A DNA stretch of 64,000 bases from Trichoplax sp. H2 (GCA_003344405.1 NOWV01000094.1:225989-289988), one strand, 5' to 3'. Shown: positions 51,701 through 64,000, counted from the stretch's first letter. Notes: generated by a model not told the origin, from the letters alone. Program-made: numbers and translations.

Positions 51701-54700
51701 GTTATCCTCCTATCCTTTTCATTGATTGCTTACCCCTACAGGCATAACTTTAACAATTATCAAGAGAAAAATGTGATAGACAACAAAGAAAACTAAGGTG
51801 GTTTAGATGTTGAAAGTTGCAAAGAAGCAGCACTTGGTAGGCGGACAGTACCGTATGGGCTCTAACTACCATAGTTTATTCAGTTGCTGACATACATACA
51901 TGTAGCTTATCCTATAAAATTCGCCACGATTATAATTCAATATCGATATAAGGAAGCAATCTGCTACTATCAATGTATGTACTGTAGATCTGTAATAACT
52001 AATATTTATCGCTGAAATGAATCCAAATTACAGCGTTAATATCGTAGCAAGTCGACTTTTCCCAAAACTTCTATCTGTAGTTAATAAACAGTAGTCTCGA
52101 GTAAAAGTACCGCTTGGCTACGAAAATATTTTATTAATGTAAAAGATAATTTTATCTCTGTAAGTCTAACAGTAAAATGAATCAAGATTAATCAACTAAA
52201 AAATGATTGCAATAATGTTAAAGTTTCTTTTGTAATGTTGACACTTGTTTCTTATGGTTTGAAATCTCGATAACATAATTTACCCTGCCACTGCATGGAT
52301 ATTTAAAGACAAGAAAAGTTGGATTAGTTGATCATATTTTTGAATATCATTGTTACAGAAAATACTATAAGTTCAAGGATGAATAAAAAAACTGAGTCGG
52401 GTAGGGTTGTATGCGATAGATATGAAGTACAAGGAGGAAAAAACACTTTTCTATTTTGATCTTTTGTCTAGTTAAAATCAAATTGCATGGACGTATACTA
52501 GAAATCTTCTATATGCCACCTGCTGGGCTACATTCTCTTTTAATCAGCATATGTCTCCTTATACTGTAGTATAGCAGTATCTAATGTCGTGAAATATTCA
52601 CTTTAACAGCTAATACCTTCCAATTTCTATATTGGCAATTCGCATCATGCCCTCTATCCTTCATATTATAGGTACAAACATCTGTAAGAGTAGATAGGCA
52701 CCTAACTTAAACGACAAAATCATTCATAACTTGTTACCATTCAAGTTATCATCATGATTGCTCCTTATCTTCGAAATAAGGGAATGTATAACTTTATAAA
52801 GGTAGGTGTTTGCGAAAACAGCTATACACACGGTGGTATTCCTAATATGTAGATTAAATTGATGAAAACTTTTACAGACACTATAACCTTAATTGATCCA
52901 TACCCTTACTATCAACTCCTTTATACAGTATATCTACAGTATAATCATCGAAAAAATGTTGTTGTTCTCTCTTACCTTTCCAAGTTACACCTGTCTCCAT
53001 TTGAATGACATTAGTTTGTTTATGAGAGGTCAAAAGTATAATATCTTCATTAGAATAACAAACAGTACATTATAGGAAGAATCAACTCTATTCGGCATCA
53101 ACCGTATATTTTCCCAGCCGTTAAATTTAAATTATTTTGTAACAATAATAGTTTAAGACTATACATAACCTAAATACGTTTGTAGAAGAAGACAGCTTTA
53201 ATTTATCTTTCATTCTAGAAAAACAAACATCCATAATAACTTAATTGAATCAATGATTCATCTATCAATCTAAATACTACTGTATGGACTTGACTATTCC
53301 ATTAAGAGCTATCATTCATTTAACTGCATTTTATTGTGGTATTATACTTATAATCAATCAATATAGAAAATTATTCGTCCATTTTCCTTGTCCTCCTTTA
53401 AATGTCATCATGAGTCAGACTTGAGTAGACGTTTTATCCTATTTTATTTTCCGTTCAACATTAGCAATTTTAAATTATCGTATAAGTGGAGATAGTTATT
53501 TACGAAACTTGTACAATACCACAGTATGCTGTGAATTTTTGACTAATCTATTCATCTATTACGAGTATCAGTTTAAAGTCGAGCTGGCAACAAGTGTAAT
53601 TTGTCTAACTTGTTTGAAAGATATTTTCATATCAAGTTGAAAATGTAATGTATAGACAGTTTCATTCTTCTTGTTATTTTGCTGACTCTAACGATGCCTT
53701 ACCATATCCTTTTCTACATATTAAAGTCCTAATGGAAGGGAATGATCATGTTATAATTGACTAAGTCAAATTGAATACTTATCTCTTATGCACACTCTGA
53801 TCAGCAATGTGATAACAACAGGATAGGAAAAGGAGAAATAAATAATTGTACGAAGCAAGAATGATAACAATTAATGCTAACTTTGTACTTACAAGAATTA
53901 CTTTTCTATAGCTTATCAGTATACGTTCTAAACAACGTTGAATTAATTAAATTATTATTGAATAATATAATGACTTATTTAATGTATAGAGATGTGGTCT
54001 ATTATGTAAAATCTAGGAAATTATATTTTTCAAGTATTTTGTTATATAGTCCTCTAACTCTTTGACGATAATCCTATTATTCGTATTGAAGCGAAGAAAG
54101 AGCTATCGAAAAATTCATAATTAATCATCAATATTCGAGAGAAGTCATTATAACTACCTTACATTTGGACTACAATATGTAGCATAACGGCATAGTTTAC
54201 AATAAGTCAAATCATGTCCGTATTTTACTAAATAATAACGATTAATTATAGAAGAGAATTTATAGGAAACCACCTGACATCGGCATGAATTTAATTCTGT
54301 ACTACTGCATTATTTAAACGATGTTCTTTATTATGAAACTAAACAACAAGGAGTGAGATAAGTTGTATTTTAAACGATAAGTTAATATCAATCGACGATA
54401 TACAGTACAACTTTGCAAATAAAACAGGAAGTGACTAAATACTTAATTCCTAAAAGAATCTAAAAAGGGTATAATGTCAAGAAAGCATAAAGTAATATTT
54501 CTAAATGAAGTCTTCGAAATTCCTTACTTAAATGGATGTGAAAGTAAATCTAGCTTGTTATAAGAAAGTAATAAGATTGATCAAAAATTGATGCACATTG
54601 TATAAACGGAGAAGGCTGGAACGTAGGTTGTCATCTTTTTCAATGGCCCAACCTCGATATTGATGGATCAATTTGCTAAATTCTTACTCACTATAGTACA

Positions 54701-57700
54701 GGCACTATTAAGAACAATTCTAGAAAGATGAATGAAATTACAATTTAAAAAATGAACTAGACGTGGTTTCAAGAGTTGACTGTTATTGAATTGATAGTTT
54801 ACAATTTATGAAATATTTAAAATAAGATTGACAATTTCACTCGATCACAATGACATCAAGTAGCCTCCTACCAGTTAGTAAAAACTTTAATTTTATTAAT
54901 AAAGTGATTATTTTTTTCTATCTTAATTTGTTTATGGTAGCCCTATTTTTCTTGTTTTTCATGCTCACTACGATAATATTGACAATAACTTAGGCGAATC
55001 ATTTCAATTTATTCAAGAAAAGTAAGTCAATATAGCTATGTCAATGTTGATATCATTTGATATTGATTGAGATCGGCATCACGCCATTGTCAATATACCA
55101 TTTACTATCGATGCGTTTTAAACAATATTAATTTGATCATGCCCTGTTGTGTATACTTACATCATAGGCAATTAAATTTTTTAAATTAGAGAATATAATA
55201 TCACTTTACGGGTTAGAAATTTAAATTCTAACTGTAGGACTAGTTACTTTCTATCTTATTTATTATGGAAAATTAAATAATAATACTAGTACTAATACTA
55301 TATTATAGTTTACCATTTGGATTTTTTGGAAATAGCAAAGCTGGTGCTATCTGTTCGTAATATAATTGTACAAAAATAAGCAATTGTAATTGTTATTTTA
55401 AGTAAATTTTTTCATATAAACATAAGCAATTTAATCTTTAATGATCGACTGCCGTGACTTTTATACTGTTTGATCTAACACTTACATTTGATAATATGGA
55501 TAAAATATTATACGGTGGCCATACATGCTCTACTTAACCCTGTAAGGCGGAATAATTCTATCACTTCGTTAACGGAAATAACATCAGAAACTTAACAATT
55601 AAATTGATGAAGCTGACTTTCATATTAGTTTTAAATTATTAATCTAATCAAAATATTAATAGTGACTACCCGTTCAATTGATAACGGAAATGCCAACACC
55701 ATTTCAAATTAAATTGCTGATGACGAGATAATATAGCAGCTGGCATTATAGTCTTTAACCTCACGGTATAATCATTTTATTAATATAGAATGACCATTGA
55801 ACACTGTAACTTGTCCTATCAATGAGATCATCAACTCATTAGTGCCTGAGTGATTTTGGATGAGTTATAGTAGCCAATAACAGAAACACCATTGGTACAG
55901 TGCTAGCAAAAAATGGTAATTTAATATAGCAATTGGAGATATCAGTGCCTCTATCGTACTATTACAGGCGCAGAAAAGACAGCGGAATAGATTGATGAAA
56001 ATAGTAATTTATTTTAACGGTTTACGCGGTTTAGAAAGGTCAACAGGTAACGGAAATAACTTTAATAGGTTACGATTAGATTGGTGACAATAAAGCAAAC
56101 ACGAATAGTTTACTTTATTAAGGATATAGTGCCTGATTTTTATTTTTTACAAAGAAAGGAATTATCATTTGGCTATGTTAAAAGCTAAATTATGATGATG
56201 ATAATTCGATTGTATTCTTTTCAAAACGTATCCTTAACGACAGCAAATTGCCTGCCATTAAAAGGGCTAACAAATAAGGGAAATAGAGGTAATATTATCA
56301 AATTAGCTTGATAGTGATAATTCAACACAGCAGTTTGTATTATTAAACATTTAGTGATGGATTGCATTGTAACTGTTGAAGCTTATCTTGTTCTCTATCA
56401 TTATCTAATTTTTTAAGTCCAAATACTGTTAGTCATTGTAATTGCTATAGTCTTCTTAACTTCTTAAATTTCTTACGTATATTGTATCACTGGATTGATT
56501 GCCTCATTATTATTACAGTATGTAGGCTGTTGTTGAAAAAGTAACTATCCAAAAAATAATCAAATGCCCGCTGCCACGAGCCTGCAATCAACTTGAATAC
56601 TGTTGATTTAATCAAGTTATTGTTATTAACAACAATAGGCACACGCCAACGACAAATCAACAATTGATTAACGATATGTTGTCTTCAATCTTGAATTTGA
56701 TTGATTGTTTGCATTATATCTTCAACTTGCGTATTGTCTAAAGAGGAAAAAGGCATGACAAACTTTTTGTTTGATTATGGTCATTGAGCATGACATGAAC
56801 AAATTATCTAGCAGTAAATGATTGAATCATTAAAAAGCGATAGATAACACGATTAGCAGTCTGATGAGTAGTGGAAAAACACAGCCTACGGTATCATATT
56901 GATTATTGGATATCATGGAATAGAAGTTTTGTAAAAACCTTTATTTCGTCGATTTATCGGACTGGTAGTTACCATCAAATCGATTTAGCTTAATTTTGAA
57001 GATGATTAAAATTTAGTGAATACGAGTTAAGATAGCATTACCACTCATGATATCGATTACAGAAATATAAAAAATAATTATGGACTACTAGATATGATGT
57101 AGAGATTTCACCTGTCTTTTAACGATGCGTTAACATCCGAAACTTTTTATGGGATTAGTCATATTTTCAATTTCTATGTGATCTAACGGTTTATTCAAGA
57201 TCTATAAGCGCTTGGACTATTAAAAATAATAAATAGCGCGACTAGCAGTTTAATTGATCATATAGAACTTGAGTCTACATTACGATGTAGTTTTGTATCG
57301 AATAATAAGACTTGATGAAACGGTAATTTCCAAAATTTTGTATCAAATCCAATGAAGTGACTCATAAACTAATTAAAGTTGAAATCCTTACCACCTGAGA
57401 AGATCATTGGGCTTATACGAAGTAGTACATGCCATGCAGTGGCACTTTAGGCAATTTCACCAATTATAACTATATGCCATTATTGGGCAGAAACTTTATC
57501 TATCATTTATTCCCACTAAATCTATTCTCTGTTCTATCGGCGTACCATTGGTTATATTATTATCCAAGATAGTTTGCCCATCAATGAGTAACTGAAGGAT
57601 TAACAAGCGGTTTAGACACCGCCGATCAACAACAAACAATGTAAATCACTTCATCATTTGATACTAGGAAGGGTTAGGAGATGTCAGGAATCCGCAACAA

Positions 57701-60700
57701 GTATTGGTGATCCACAACATTTATAACTAGGTTTCAAATAGGTGTTTCCTGTTCTTAAACATTAAGATTACAGTTTTATAAACTTATTCATATTATCATG
57801 TACGTATGAATAATTTAAAAAATATTTAACTCAGTGTAATTGCTCCTAGAGTTACTACTATCATATCCTTAATTTAACGAAAACCAGGCTTGATTGTCTA
57901 TTTGTTACAGGGAAGTTGCCTTGTGATTATTTTCACTTATGTTTTGCTTTATAACTTTCAACTACCTGCTCCGTGCTCATAGTCGTACTCGATTCACGAT
58001 TCATTCCGTAAGGTTTATAATCAATTATCTTTACTAGACTAGTAGATTAAATTATTAATATACGAAGATGGTGATGTAGAATCGCGATGAAGGTATTAAT
58101 GACGTGCATGAAACTAGTAGGAAACCTACTAAATTGACTACAAATTGCTGCAGCACCAATAGCCTTTGATACATGTTGATGATGTTGCAGAATCGTCATA
58201 GAAATATTAACGACGTACAGGAAACTTACCGATTATAATCGCAACGTTATGATATAAAGTAATTTGTGTTTAATTGAAGGGTATATTATATTTAGCAGAT
58301 TCAATGAAAGGAATGCAATCCTGTCCCTAGACACATTTTCTCTACTTCTTATTAATGGGAGTACAAGATTATTCGTTTTGAACAATGAAATACTCAATTC
58401 TTTATTCATTCAAATTCAACTCAAGCTATAACCAAGTTACTGATGGTATTTATTTATTTAGACGCCAGTAAACACTTCAGCTTAACTTACGTTCTATTTT
58501 AATTTAAAGTTGTTTTAATGTAACGTCTTATGGAAAAAGCAAAAAATTTTAAAATAATTATAACCAATGACAACGAGATATACAAACCCATATATAATAT
58601 TTAATCAACGAATCTTCATTTCTATCACATAAACAGTGAATTACAATAACAAATAGAAAAATTACTTACTTGAATAATTCGATATACCGTTAATCTTATA
58701 TTATTAAAACGTAAAATTCAGTCAACAAATGAGGCTGTACTTTTAACTATCTTAACAACTTAGACATCTGTTCATCTATTACATTAGCAACTCCGCGTTC
58801 ACAATATTAATTAACATTGTTTAGCAAAACAAGCTGAAAGCTGCAATTTACAATGTATGATTAATGGTTGAATATTAACATTGTTGTTACTTATAGTTTT
58901 TCATCAGCGGATAATGAATGGCAAGTACAGTAGCAAAATGTAACAAGCAACCTTAGGGTTTCGCCTAGACAGCGAGTGCATAAAATGAAAGAAAGATGGC
59001 TTTCATTTTATCCAATTATTATATATTATCTTTGTCTAAGCATTCATTAAATATATTCTGATCAACAGTAGGATTTATTATTAATTTTTCTACATTTTCA
59101 TTTATGTTCGAACAAACTATTCGAAGATTTCAGTCATTGACATTAATAAAATCAACGGCCAATATTTTTGTTATTACTGGATTATAGTATTGATGATGAT
59201 GGCGAGTAATTATGATTATAACTGCTCCTAGTCGGGTCTAAACTCGGCCGGCTCCAGACCTTGAACAGGCATAGCTTATGATAATACGCTGTACATTATC
59301 AGTGCGATAAAATAATAATGGTTACTGGTTTATGCAATATTTTTTGCCCACTGGAATTGATATCAGTCAGTGTCTATATTATTAACGCCATTTGTCGGCC
59401 GTTATTATCTATTAAACAAAGATTACAGGAAATACTTTTGCTGATCTATTGTTTTGCCATATTGATGATGACTCAATCTACAGATGGTAGAAACATGTCT
59501 CTATTTCATATTCTTTCTCAATTTACATTCTGTAATAAAATTATAGCTATTCGCCTGGCGTAGCGTTATCGTAGCACGCCAATCCTAAAGTTGCACTCTT
59601 GTTTTAATTTCATCGTGCAATCGTTATCAATGTTCATGATGCAACGCATGCGACAATGTGATCATTTTAATTGAGATATAACCTCAAACTTAACTTTTTA
59701 TCCTTAATATTGCAAATTCAAATAGAGTATAATAGAATTACATTAGTATACAGTCATTGTTATCCATAGTAACAAAATGAACTCTATTCTGTAGAATTCT
59801 TGATTAGGGGTGTATTGTGTGGAGTAATAAATGCATTGCGGTAATGCATATCTGTTAGGTATGAGCCAAATTGAACTTGATCTGAATGTATCCATAGATA
59901 AACAGTATCCAATACGCTATAACTATAGCCTTATAGTCTTGAAATTAAGGACATAATGCTAGCGTGGCTTATAACGTCTGTGCTATTCATGATAGAATTA
60001 GATCATGTCTCGACTATTGGATATAACCAAGTCTTATATCATTCAATGCCTATTTTATATATCATGTCTAATTGACTAAAGTTCTCTTCCTTAATTGATA
60101 TAATTATACCAATCATTCATAAATGAAATATCGTCTACAAGATATAATTATTAAGTTACGGATAAGGGATAAAACTTGGTCCATTATTTGTTATAGTTTT
60201 CCTAGATTTGTATATTTAAAAATTGATAAGAATAGTCTACAACGCAAATTATAGGCGTCTTTTAACATTCATCAGAACTTTATATCCGTAACTAATATAC
60301 TGAATAATGCAACAAATCACTTTTGTCCCTTTTATATTATATTTCCCGGTTAATTGATTTTAATTTCTTTCTTGATTGACACAATATCAAACGTTTGACT
60401 GGAAAGTTTCATATCCACTACCAGATGAAATATACATTAACTTAGCAATCGGTACGTTTAATCGATGTTAGTATATCAGCAGATTAAACATCGTCAATTT
60501 GCCGCTGTAATATCTTATTCATTCCCTAAAACTGTTGAAAATAGTATAGCCTAATGTCTGCTCCATTAAATAATCTACAGTATCATATTATATGCATTCC
60601 AAAGCATGCATAATTGATCGTAGTTTCCATCATACTTCGTACAATTTGAGTGGTTAATAAGATAACAGCATATTGTCTCGATGACAAAAATAAGGTTACT

Positions 60701-61280
60701 TTTGTCTGCATAGTGTCTCGCTCAAGTGAAATCTCGGTATGTTTTTTTGAAACAGTTGTATACAGTAATTAGCTTTGATTAGAAACAGAAAACGAATTTG
60801 TGTTACATAAGTATTATTATCTCAGGTAACTGAGATAGACTACTAACTGATTCGGAATGTATCCGAATAAAGCAAATATCACCTACGTAAATCAGATTGC
60901 TACTTTAAACTATATTACTTGAATTCAATAACGTTAACAATCGATCACTATATAAATAAAACTATTTTGTATCTTACAGTGGATTACGAGTGGATTATAC
61001 ATTAAATTGACACACTGGTTGCATTCACGAGTGATCCTGAAATCTTATAATCACGCACCATTTCATTCGTAATCTTCAGTCTGTTATTTTGCAATAGTTG
61101 AATGAGAAAGTAAAGTTTCACACTAGGAGCATTAATGAATAGCGACGCACGCGACTACTCGACAGGATACTAACATTTAATTATTTTGATTGCTCCGCTT
61201 AACTTACAGTATGCTAATAGCTCTGTTTCTTGGTAATCTTTCGTAATTAACATGTAATTCATGAACGTATACACAGGTAT
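48721..61280. other. Gene-poor AT-rich tract, 5' side of the KLF gene
   Basis: About 12.5 kb with no frame above roughly 85 codons and no recognisable exon, tRNA, rRNA or intact transposon. The 83-codon frame at 48729-48980 has no recognisable feature. Between about 55.5 and 58.3 kb there are short decayed repeats; the clearest pair is 58067-58115 and 58178-58226. The rest shows only simple AT-rich sequence to my eye. The size and the neighbouring developmental-type regulator would fit a cis-regulatory domain. Confidence 0.5.
58067..58226. repeat. Pair of diverged direct repeats
   Basis: The segments 58067-58115 and 58178-58226 align without gaps over 49 bp at about 75% identity by hand count, both starting GATG.TG and ending GAAACT. 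Weaker similar words occur upstream (e.g. around 56845 and 57230). They may be relics of an old dispersed or tandem repeat. Confidence 0.45.
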
Positions 61281-61384
61281 AATGAAATGAAAAGTGTAGA
61301 GATCAAGCTACGGAACTTTAACAAACTTTGATTCTACTTTCGTTGCACTCCGGTCGACTTAGCAAAACTTTGACACCAAATAAA
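61281..61384 (+). repeat. Left direct repeat (104 bp) of the gag-protease element
   Basis: Begins AATGAAATGAAAAG and ends CACCAAATAAA. It matches 63216-63319 with only a few substitutions. Its first 76 bp are also the reverse complement of 61385-61460, which makes a large foldback around the 28-bp spacer 61357-61384. Confidence 0.85.
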
Positions 61385-61476
61385 CGACCGGAGTGCAACG
61401 AAAGTAGAATCAAAGTTTGTTAAAGTTTTGTAGCTCGATCTCTACACTTTTCATTTCATTACATCCCACCGAGACT
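61385..61476 (+). repeat. Left inverted repeat (92 bp)
   Basis: Begins CGACCGGAGTGCAACG and ends CCCACCGAGACT. It is the near-perfect reverse complement of 63200-63291. Beyond 61476 the two arms diverge, so this is the inner boundary. It may double as the 5' leader of the gag frame. Confidence 0.85.
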
Positions 61477-61589
61477 CTCGTCGATTTTGAAGGGGAATTT
61501 TTTTCTGTTTGGTCTTAGTTTTATTTGAAAATCTTCTTCGTGTTTCGCCTACGTGGGTATTTTTGAGTGATACTTCAGATTTCTTTATT

Positions 61590-62655
61590 ATGGATTTTTC
61601 AGTAGTGGGCTCACTCACTAAGTTTTCAGGCCGTAATGATGAAAACGTTCGCACTTTCACACAAATGATAGAATGTGGAGTATTAGCGTTAGGCCTAGAT
61701 ACAGATAAGAAACAATTGGCTTTCCTACGACTAAATCTGTTAGATGAGGTGGGAAATTATTATGACGATTGGTTTGCTAGAGAAACTATCCGCCTAGAAA
61801 CACTTGCACCAGCTCGTTCTACCACCCCCACGTCTGACGATAGTATACTGTTGGTGAAACTCGTGTCGTAGCAGTCAGTTAAAAGATGCTTTAAAAGCTT
61901 TATTTGAAAAATATGATAATGCAATATATAGATCTCAATATAGGATGGCGTTGACTATTCTACGCTAAGATCCTATGGAAACGGGAGAAGCGTACATTGC
62001 CCGTTTTCAGGACATATACCAGAAAGCATACCCAGAAGACAAGTTAACCAATTCTCAAAAGTTAGATTATTTACTTCAAGGTCTGGAGACGGATACTGCC
62101 CGCATGGTCAGAATCCAGAACCCAACCAACTATCGAGAAGCGGTATCATTAATTTCCAGGGCTGATGACGCAAGCTCTAGAATAGCAGGAGTAAAATTAC
62201 GAGAAGGTAGACCTCCCAAGAAGAATCCCATCGCCACCGCAGGCATTGAAGCAAATCTAAAGCACAATAATCCAAAGTCCAATTACAATAGAAACAAATA
62301 TGGCAACAATAAAAAGTTTATAAATAATAATAATCAACGTTCCGCGTCACAATCATCACAACCACCACAATTTCAATGTTATAATTGCCATCAGTGGGGA
62401 CATCGCGTGATGGAATGCCCCCAAGAGAAAAAGTTTTGTTCATACTGCAAACGATATGGGCATTTACAGACAAACTGTTGGAAACTATTACGTCAACAAC
62501 AGGTTATCCCAAGGGTAGGAAATATACGTCCAGTTGCACAAACAGTAAGTCGGACAGTAAGTAAACCTTCTCCAAATCAGGACAATACCAAAGCCACTAT
62601 TAATATGATCGAGCAAGAGGCAGTGAGAGATAACCAAGAAATTAACAGTAGATGA
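61590..62655 (+). pseudogene. gag: Retrotransposon gag (capsid/nucleocapsid), disrupted
   Basis: Gag packages the RNA of LTR-type retroelements. The first block (Met at 61590, to a stop at 61869-61871) looks like a capsid N-terminal region. The second block (61975-62655) is in another frame and contains a capsid-like helix region with YLLQGLETD and then two CCHC zinc knuckles at residues 135-148 and 155-168 of that block: C-x2-C-x4-H-x4-C with CYNC/GH/C and CSYC/GH/C. Between the knuckles and the capsid part is an Asn/Lys-rich basic linker. A frame break near 61860 and a further in-frame stop at 61966-61968 show that the copy is not intact. The overall pattern resembles Ty3/gypsy gag. Confidence 0.85.
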
Positions 62656-62778
62656 CCTCCCTCAAGATTATTGGCAAACCTATCAACCAATAGGAACCAT
62701 AGTAGACCAAATCAGCAGTAACTCGTAAGCACAATTCTAACGGAAGAAAATGATAATATTGAAGAATCAAATAGTGCA

Positions 62779-63099
62779 TTGACGGTTAAGGGTTCATTTA
62801 ATGACATTATGGTATCTGACATCGTTATTGATACAGGCGCAGTGCAATCGATAGTACAATATGATTGGTTGATTAAAATGATCGGAAAAGACGTGCCCAT
62901 ACAGCGAGTAGCTAATCCCAATCTCACTAGTGTAAAAGGGGATAGTTTAGAAGTGCTAGGCCAAATTAAAGCAGCTATAACTTTTGGCAGATTTAGCATT
63001 ACACATAAGTTTTGGGTAGTGAAGGACAGCGTATATACCGTACTCTTAGGTATTGATTTTTTGAAAACATACAATATTAACATTGACCTGGGTATATAA
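62779..63099 (+). pseudogene. pro: Retropepsin-like aspartic protease fragment
   Basis: About 106 codons in the same frame as the second gag block but separated from it by stops. It has the catalytic motif VIDTGA (Asp at residue 18 of the frame), a hydrophobic flap-like region, and the second conserved element LLGIDFL near residue 90. These are the marks of a retropepsin domain that in an intact element cleaves Gag-Pol. After its stop, a short stretch in a different frame resembles the protease-RT linker of gypsy elements and then runs into the right inverted repeat; no reverse transcriptase follows. Confidence 0.82.
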
Positions 63100-63199
63100 T
63101 AAGTTAATAATATCACAATACCCCCCCAGTGCCATTGAACAAGTTGCATAATACCCGGCTGCAATCAATTGATGTGATCCCAGTTAATAGCGTCGATTT

Positions 63200-63319
63200 A
63201 GTCTCGGTGGGATGTAATGAAATGAAAAAAGTAGAGATCAAGCTACAAAACTTTAACAAACTTTGATTCTACTTTCGTTGCACTCCGGTCGACTTAGCAA
63301 AACTTTGACACCAAATAAA
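63200..63319 (+). repeat. Right inverted repeat (63200-63291) and right direct repeat (63216-63319)
   Basis: The two repeats overlap. 63200-63291 is inverted relative to 61385-61476; 63216-63319 is direct relative to 61281-61384, including the 28-bp tail ACTTAGCAAAACTTTG...AAATAAA at 63292-63319. Sequence to the right of 63319 differs from that to the right of the left copy. Confidence 0.85.
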
Positions 63320-64000
63320 ATTTGGGGAAATAACCGAACAACAATTTATTACAAAACAAAATGGAGAGAAGTATAAACCGAATAACCTTACAAATACTTA
63401 GCTTTAAGTGTTGATACAATAAGTGACAGACTTAAAAACTGTCAACGACCAAACAATCTTTCAAAAAGAAGAACGTTTTAGCTTACGACAATTCGACCCC
63501 GAAGGCCTTTTAAATTCAACAAGTTCTTCAAATAAAATCTTCTTCTACTCTCTCTAAATTTTCTAATTGCACTATCATTTATAGGCTTCGTAGAGCCGTC
63601 AGGGGTATTTAAAACTAAACATTTGCTAACCAATCGCTCTTAAGATCCGTTTTTTGAAAACTACTTTGCACCATTTAAGAAAACAAAAATCATTCAAAGT
63701 TCAGACACAATTTACCCTACGATTCCCTTACAAAACACTATAAAACTAACTAGCTAACTATAAAAATACATCAAACTTCACTTCTAATATAATTTCTATC
63801 ATTAATACACTATAAAAGTCTAAAAATCAACCTTTAAACATCAAGATTTAGTCATAAGAATAACATTCTAACTACTTAACAATCAACACAACTTCTGCCA
63901 ATTTCCACCTTATTTTCTATTTTCTAACTAAACTTTCCTAATGTGACTTTCAAGTCACGTCATAAAATTCCAAAGTTTCAAATTCATAACAAAAAGTTCA
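63320..64000. other. G-poor flank to the right of the gag-protease element
   Basis: The plus strand is strongly poor in G compared with C, unlike the rest of the window. On the minus strand one frame stays open for about 55 codons from roughly 63640 down to a TAA at 63480-63478, without an upstream Met. I do not recognise the peptide. The skew could mean untranslated or coding sequence of another retroelement, or a terminal exon of a gene continuing beyond the window. Confidence 0.4.

Larger units (their letters stand above)
61281..63319 (+). mobile_element. Decayed gag-protease element with inverted and direct terminal repeats
   Basis: A ~2-kb unit. A 92-bp inverted repeat (61385-61476 and 63200-63291) bounds an interior that carries retrotransposon-type gag and aspartic-protease remnants. 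A 104-bp direct repeat (61281-61384 and 63216-63319) overlaps it: the right inverted repeat plus a 28-bp tail recurs on the left, just outside the left inverted repeat. The left end is therefore a long palindrome with a 28-bp spacer. No reverse transcriptase, RNase H or integrase is present. Gypsy-type elements carry gag-protease followed by reverse transcriptase and have true LTRs; here the protease is followed by a short linker-like stretch running into the repeat. A non-autonomous derivative, a DIRS-like terminal arrangement, or a DNA transposon that captured gag-protease are the options. Confidence 0.7.

Noticed and set aside
61281-63319. Interpreting the 104-bp direct repeats as LTRs of an ordinary gypsy element
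   Set aside because: They are very short, do not start TG or end CA, one is preceded by its own inverse copy, and no primer-binding site, polypurine tract, RT or integrase was seen.
1-64000. CRISPR arrays, bacterial operons, rRNA and tRNA genes
   Set aside because: The window is a spliced eukaryotic nuclear sequence; I found no regularly spaced repeats and no convincing tRNA B-box or cloverleaf by eye. A covariance-model scan was not possible.

Overview
The window is nuclear DNA of an animal, AT-rich (roughly two-thirds A+T). Its split genes have short GT-AG introns, mostly 70-190 bp. Gene content is metazoan: a Kip-type CDK inhibitor, a KLF9/13/16-type zinc-finger repressor with a Sin3-interaction-like motif, AKIP1, PYROXD1 and the ciliary dynein-2 heavy chain. 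Several genes keep human-like protein length and architecture, and the KLF gene is flanked by large gene-poor tracts. An early-branching animal such as a placozoan would fit. That is an inference, not something the sequence proves.

Layout: 2-11387 (+) is the 3' part of DYNC2H1, with one uninterrupted exon of at least 9.17 kb followed by seven small exons. 16634-17254 (-) is a p27/Dacapo-like CDK inhibitor. 18.6-22.4 kb is an intergenic tract strikingly enriched in GTAC-containing words. 22438-23653 (+) is AKIP1, recovered from three exons plus a tentative 12-nt first exon. 25333-28777 (-) is a five-exon VWA-DUF4537-coiled-coil gene related to C11orf16. 29638-32545 (+) is a complete 13-exon PYROXD1 gene of 496 codons. 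34344-34967 (-) is an unrecognised acidic coiled-coil gene. 44363-47075 (-) is a two-exon KLF gene. About 9 kb on its 3' side and about 14 kb on its 5' side hold no recognisable gene. 61281-63319 is a decayed gag-protease element bounded by inverted and direct copies of one ~100-bp sequence.

Links between genes: AKIP1 and the C11orf16-like gene converge tail to tail, as I recall for their human orthologs on 11p15.4, so this may be an ancient gene pair. The VWA/DUF4537 gene and PYROXD1 diverge from a shared ~860-bp interval. p27 and AKIP1 also diverge. GTAC-rich DNA lies in both divergent intervals and, in variant form, 5' of the KLF gene, but is sparse in the convergent intervals. I take this as the most interesting unexplained signal. 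The second is the gag-protease element, which has no reverse transcriptase and an odd repeat layout. Exon coordinates were read by hand from frame, splice consensus and family alignment from memory; no search was run.
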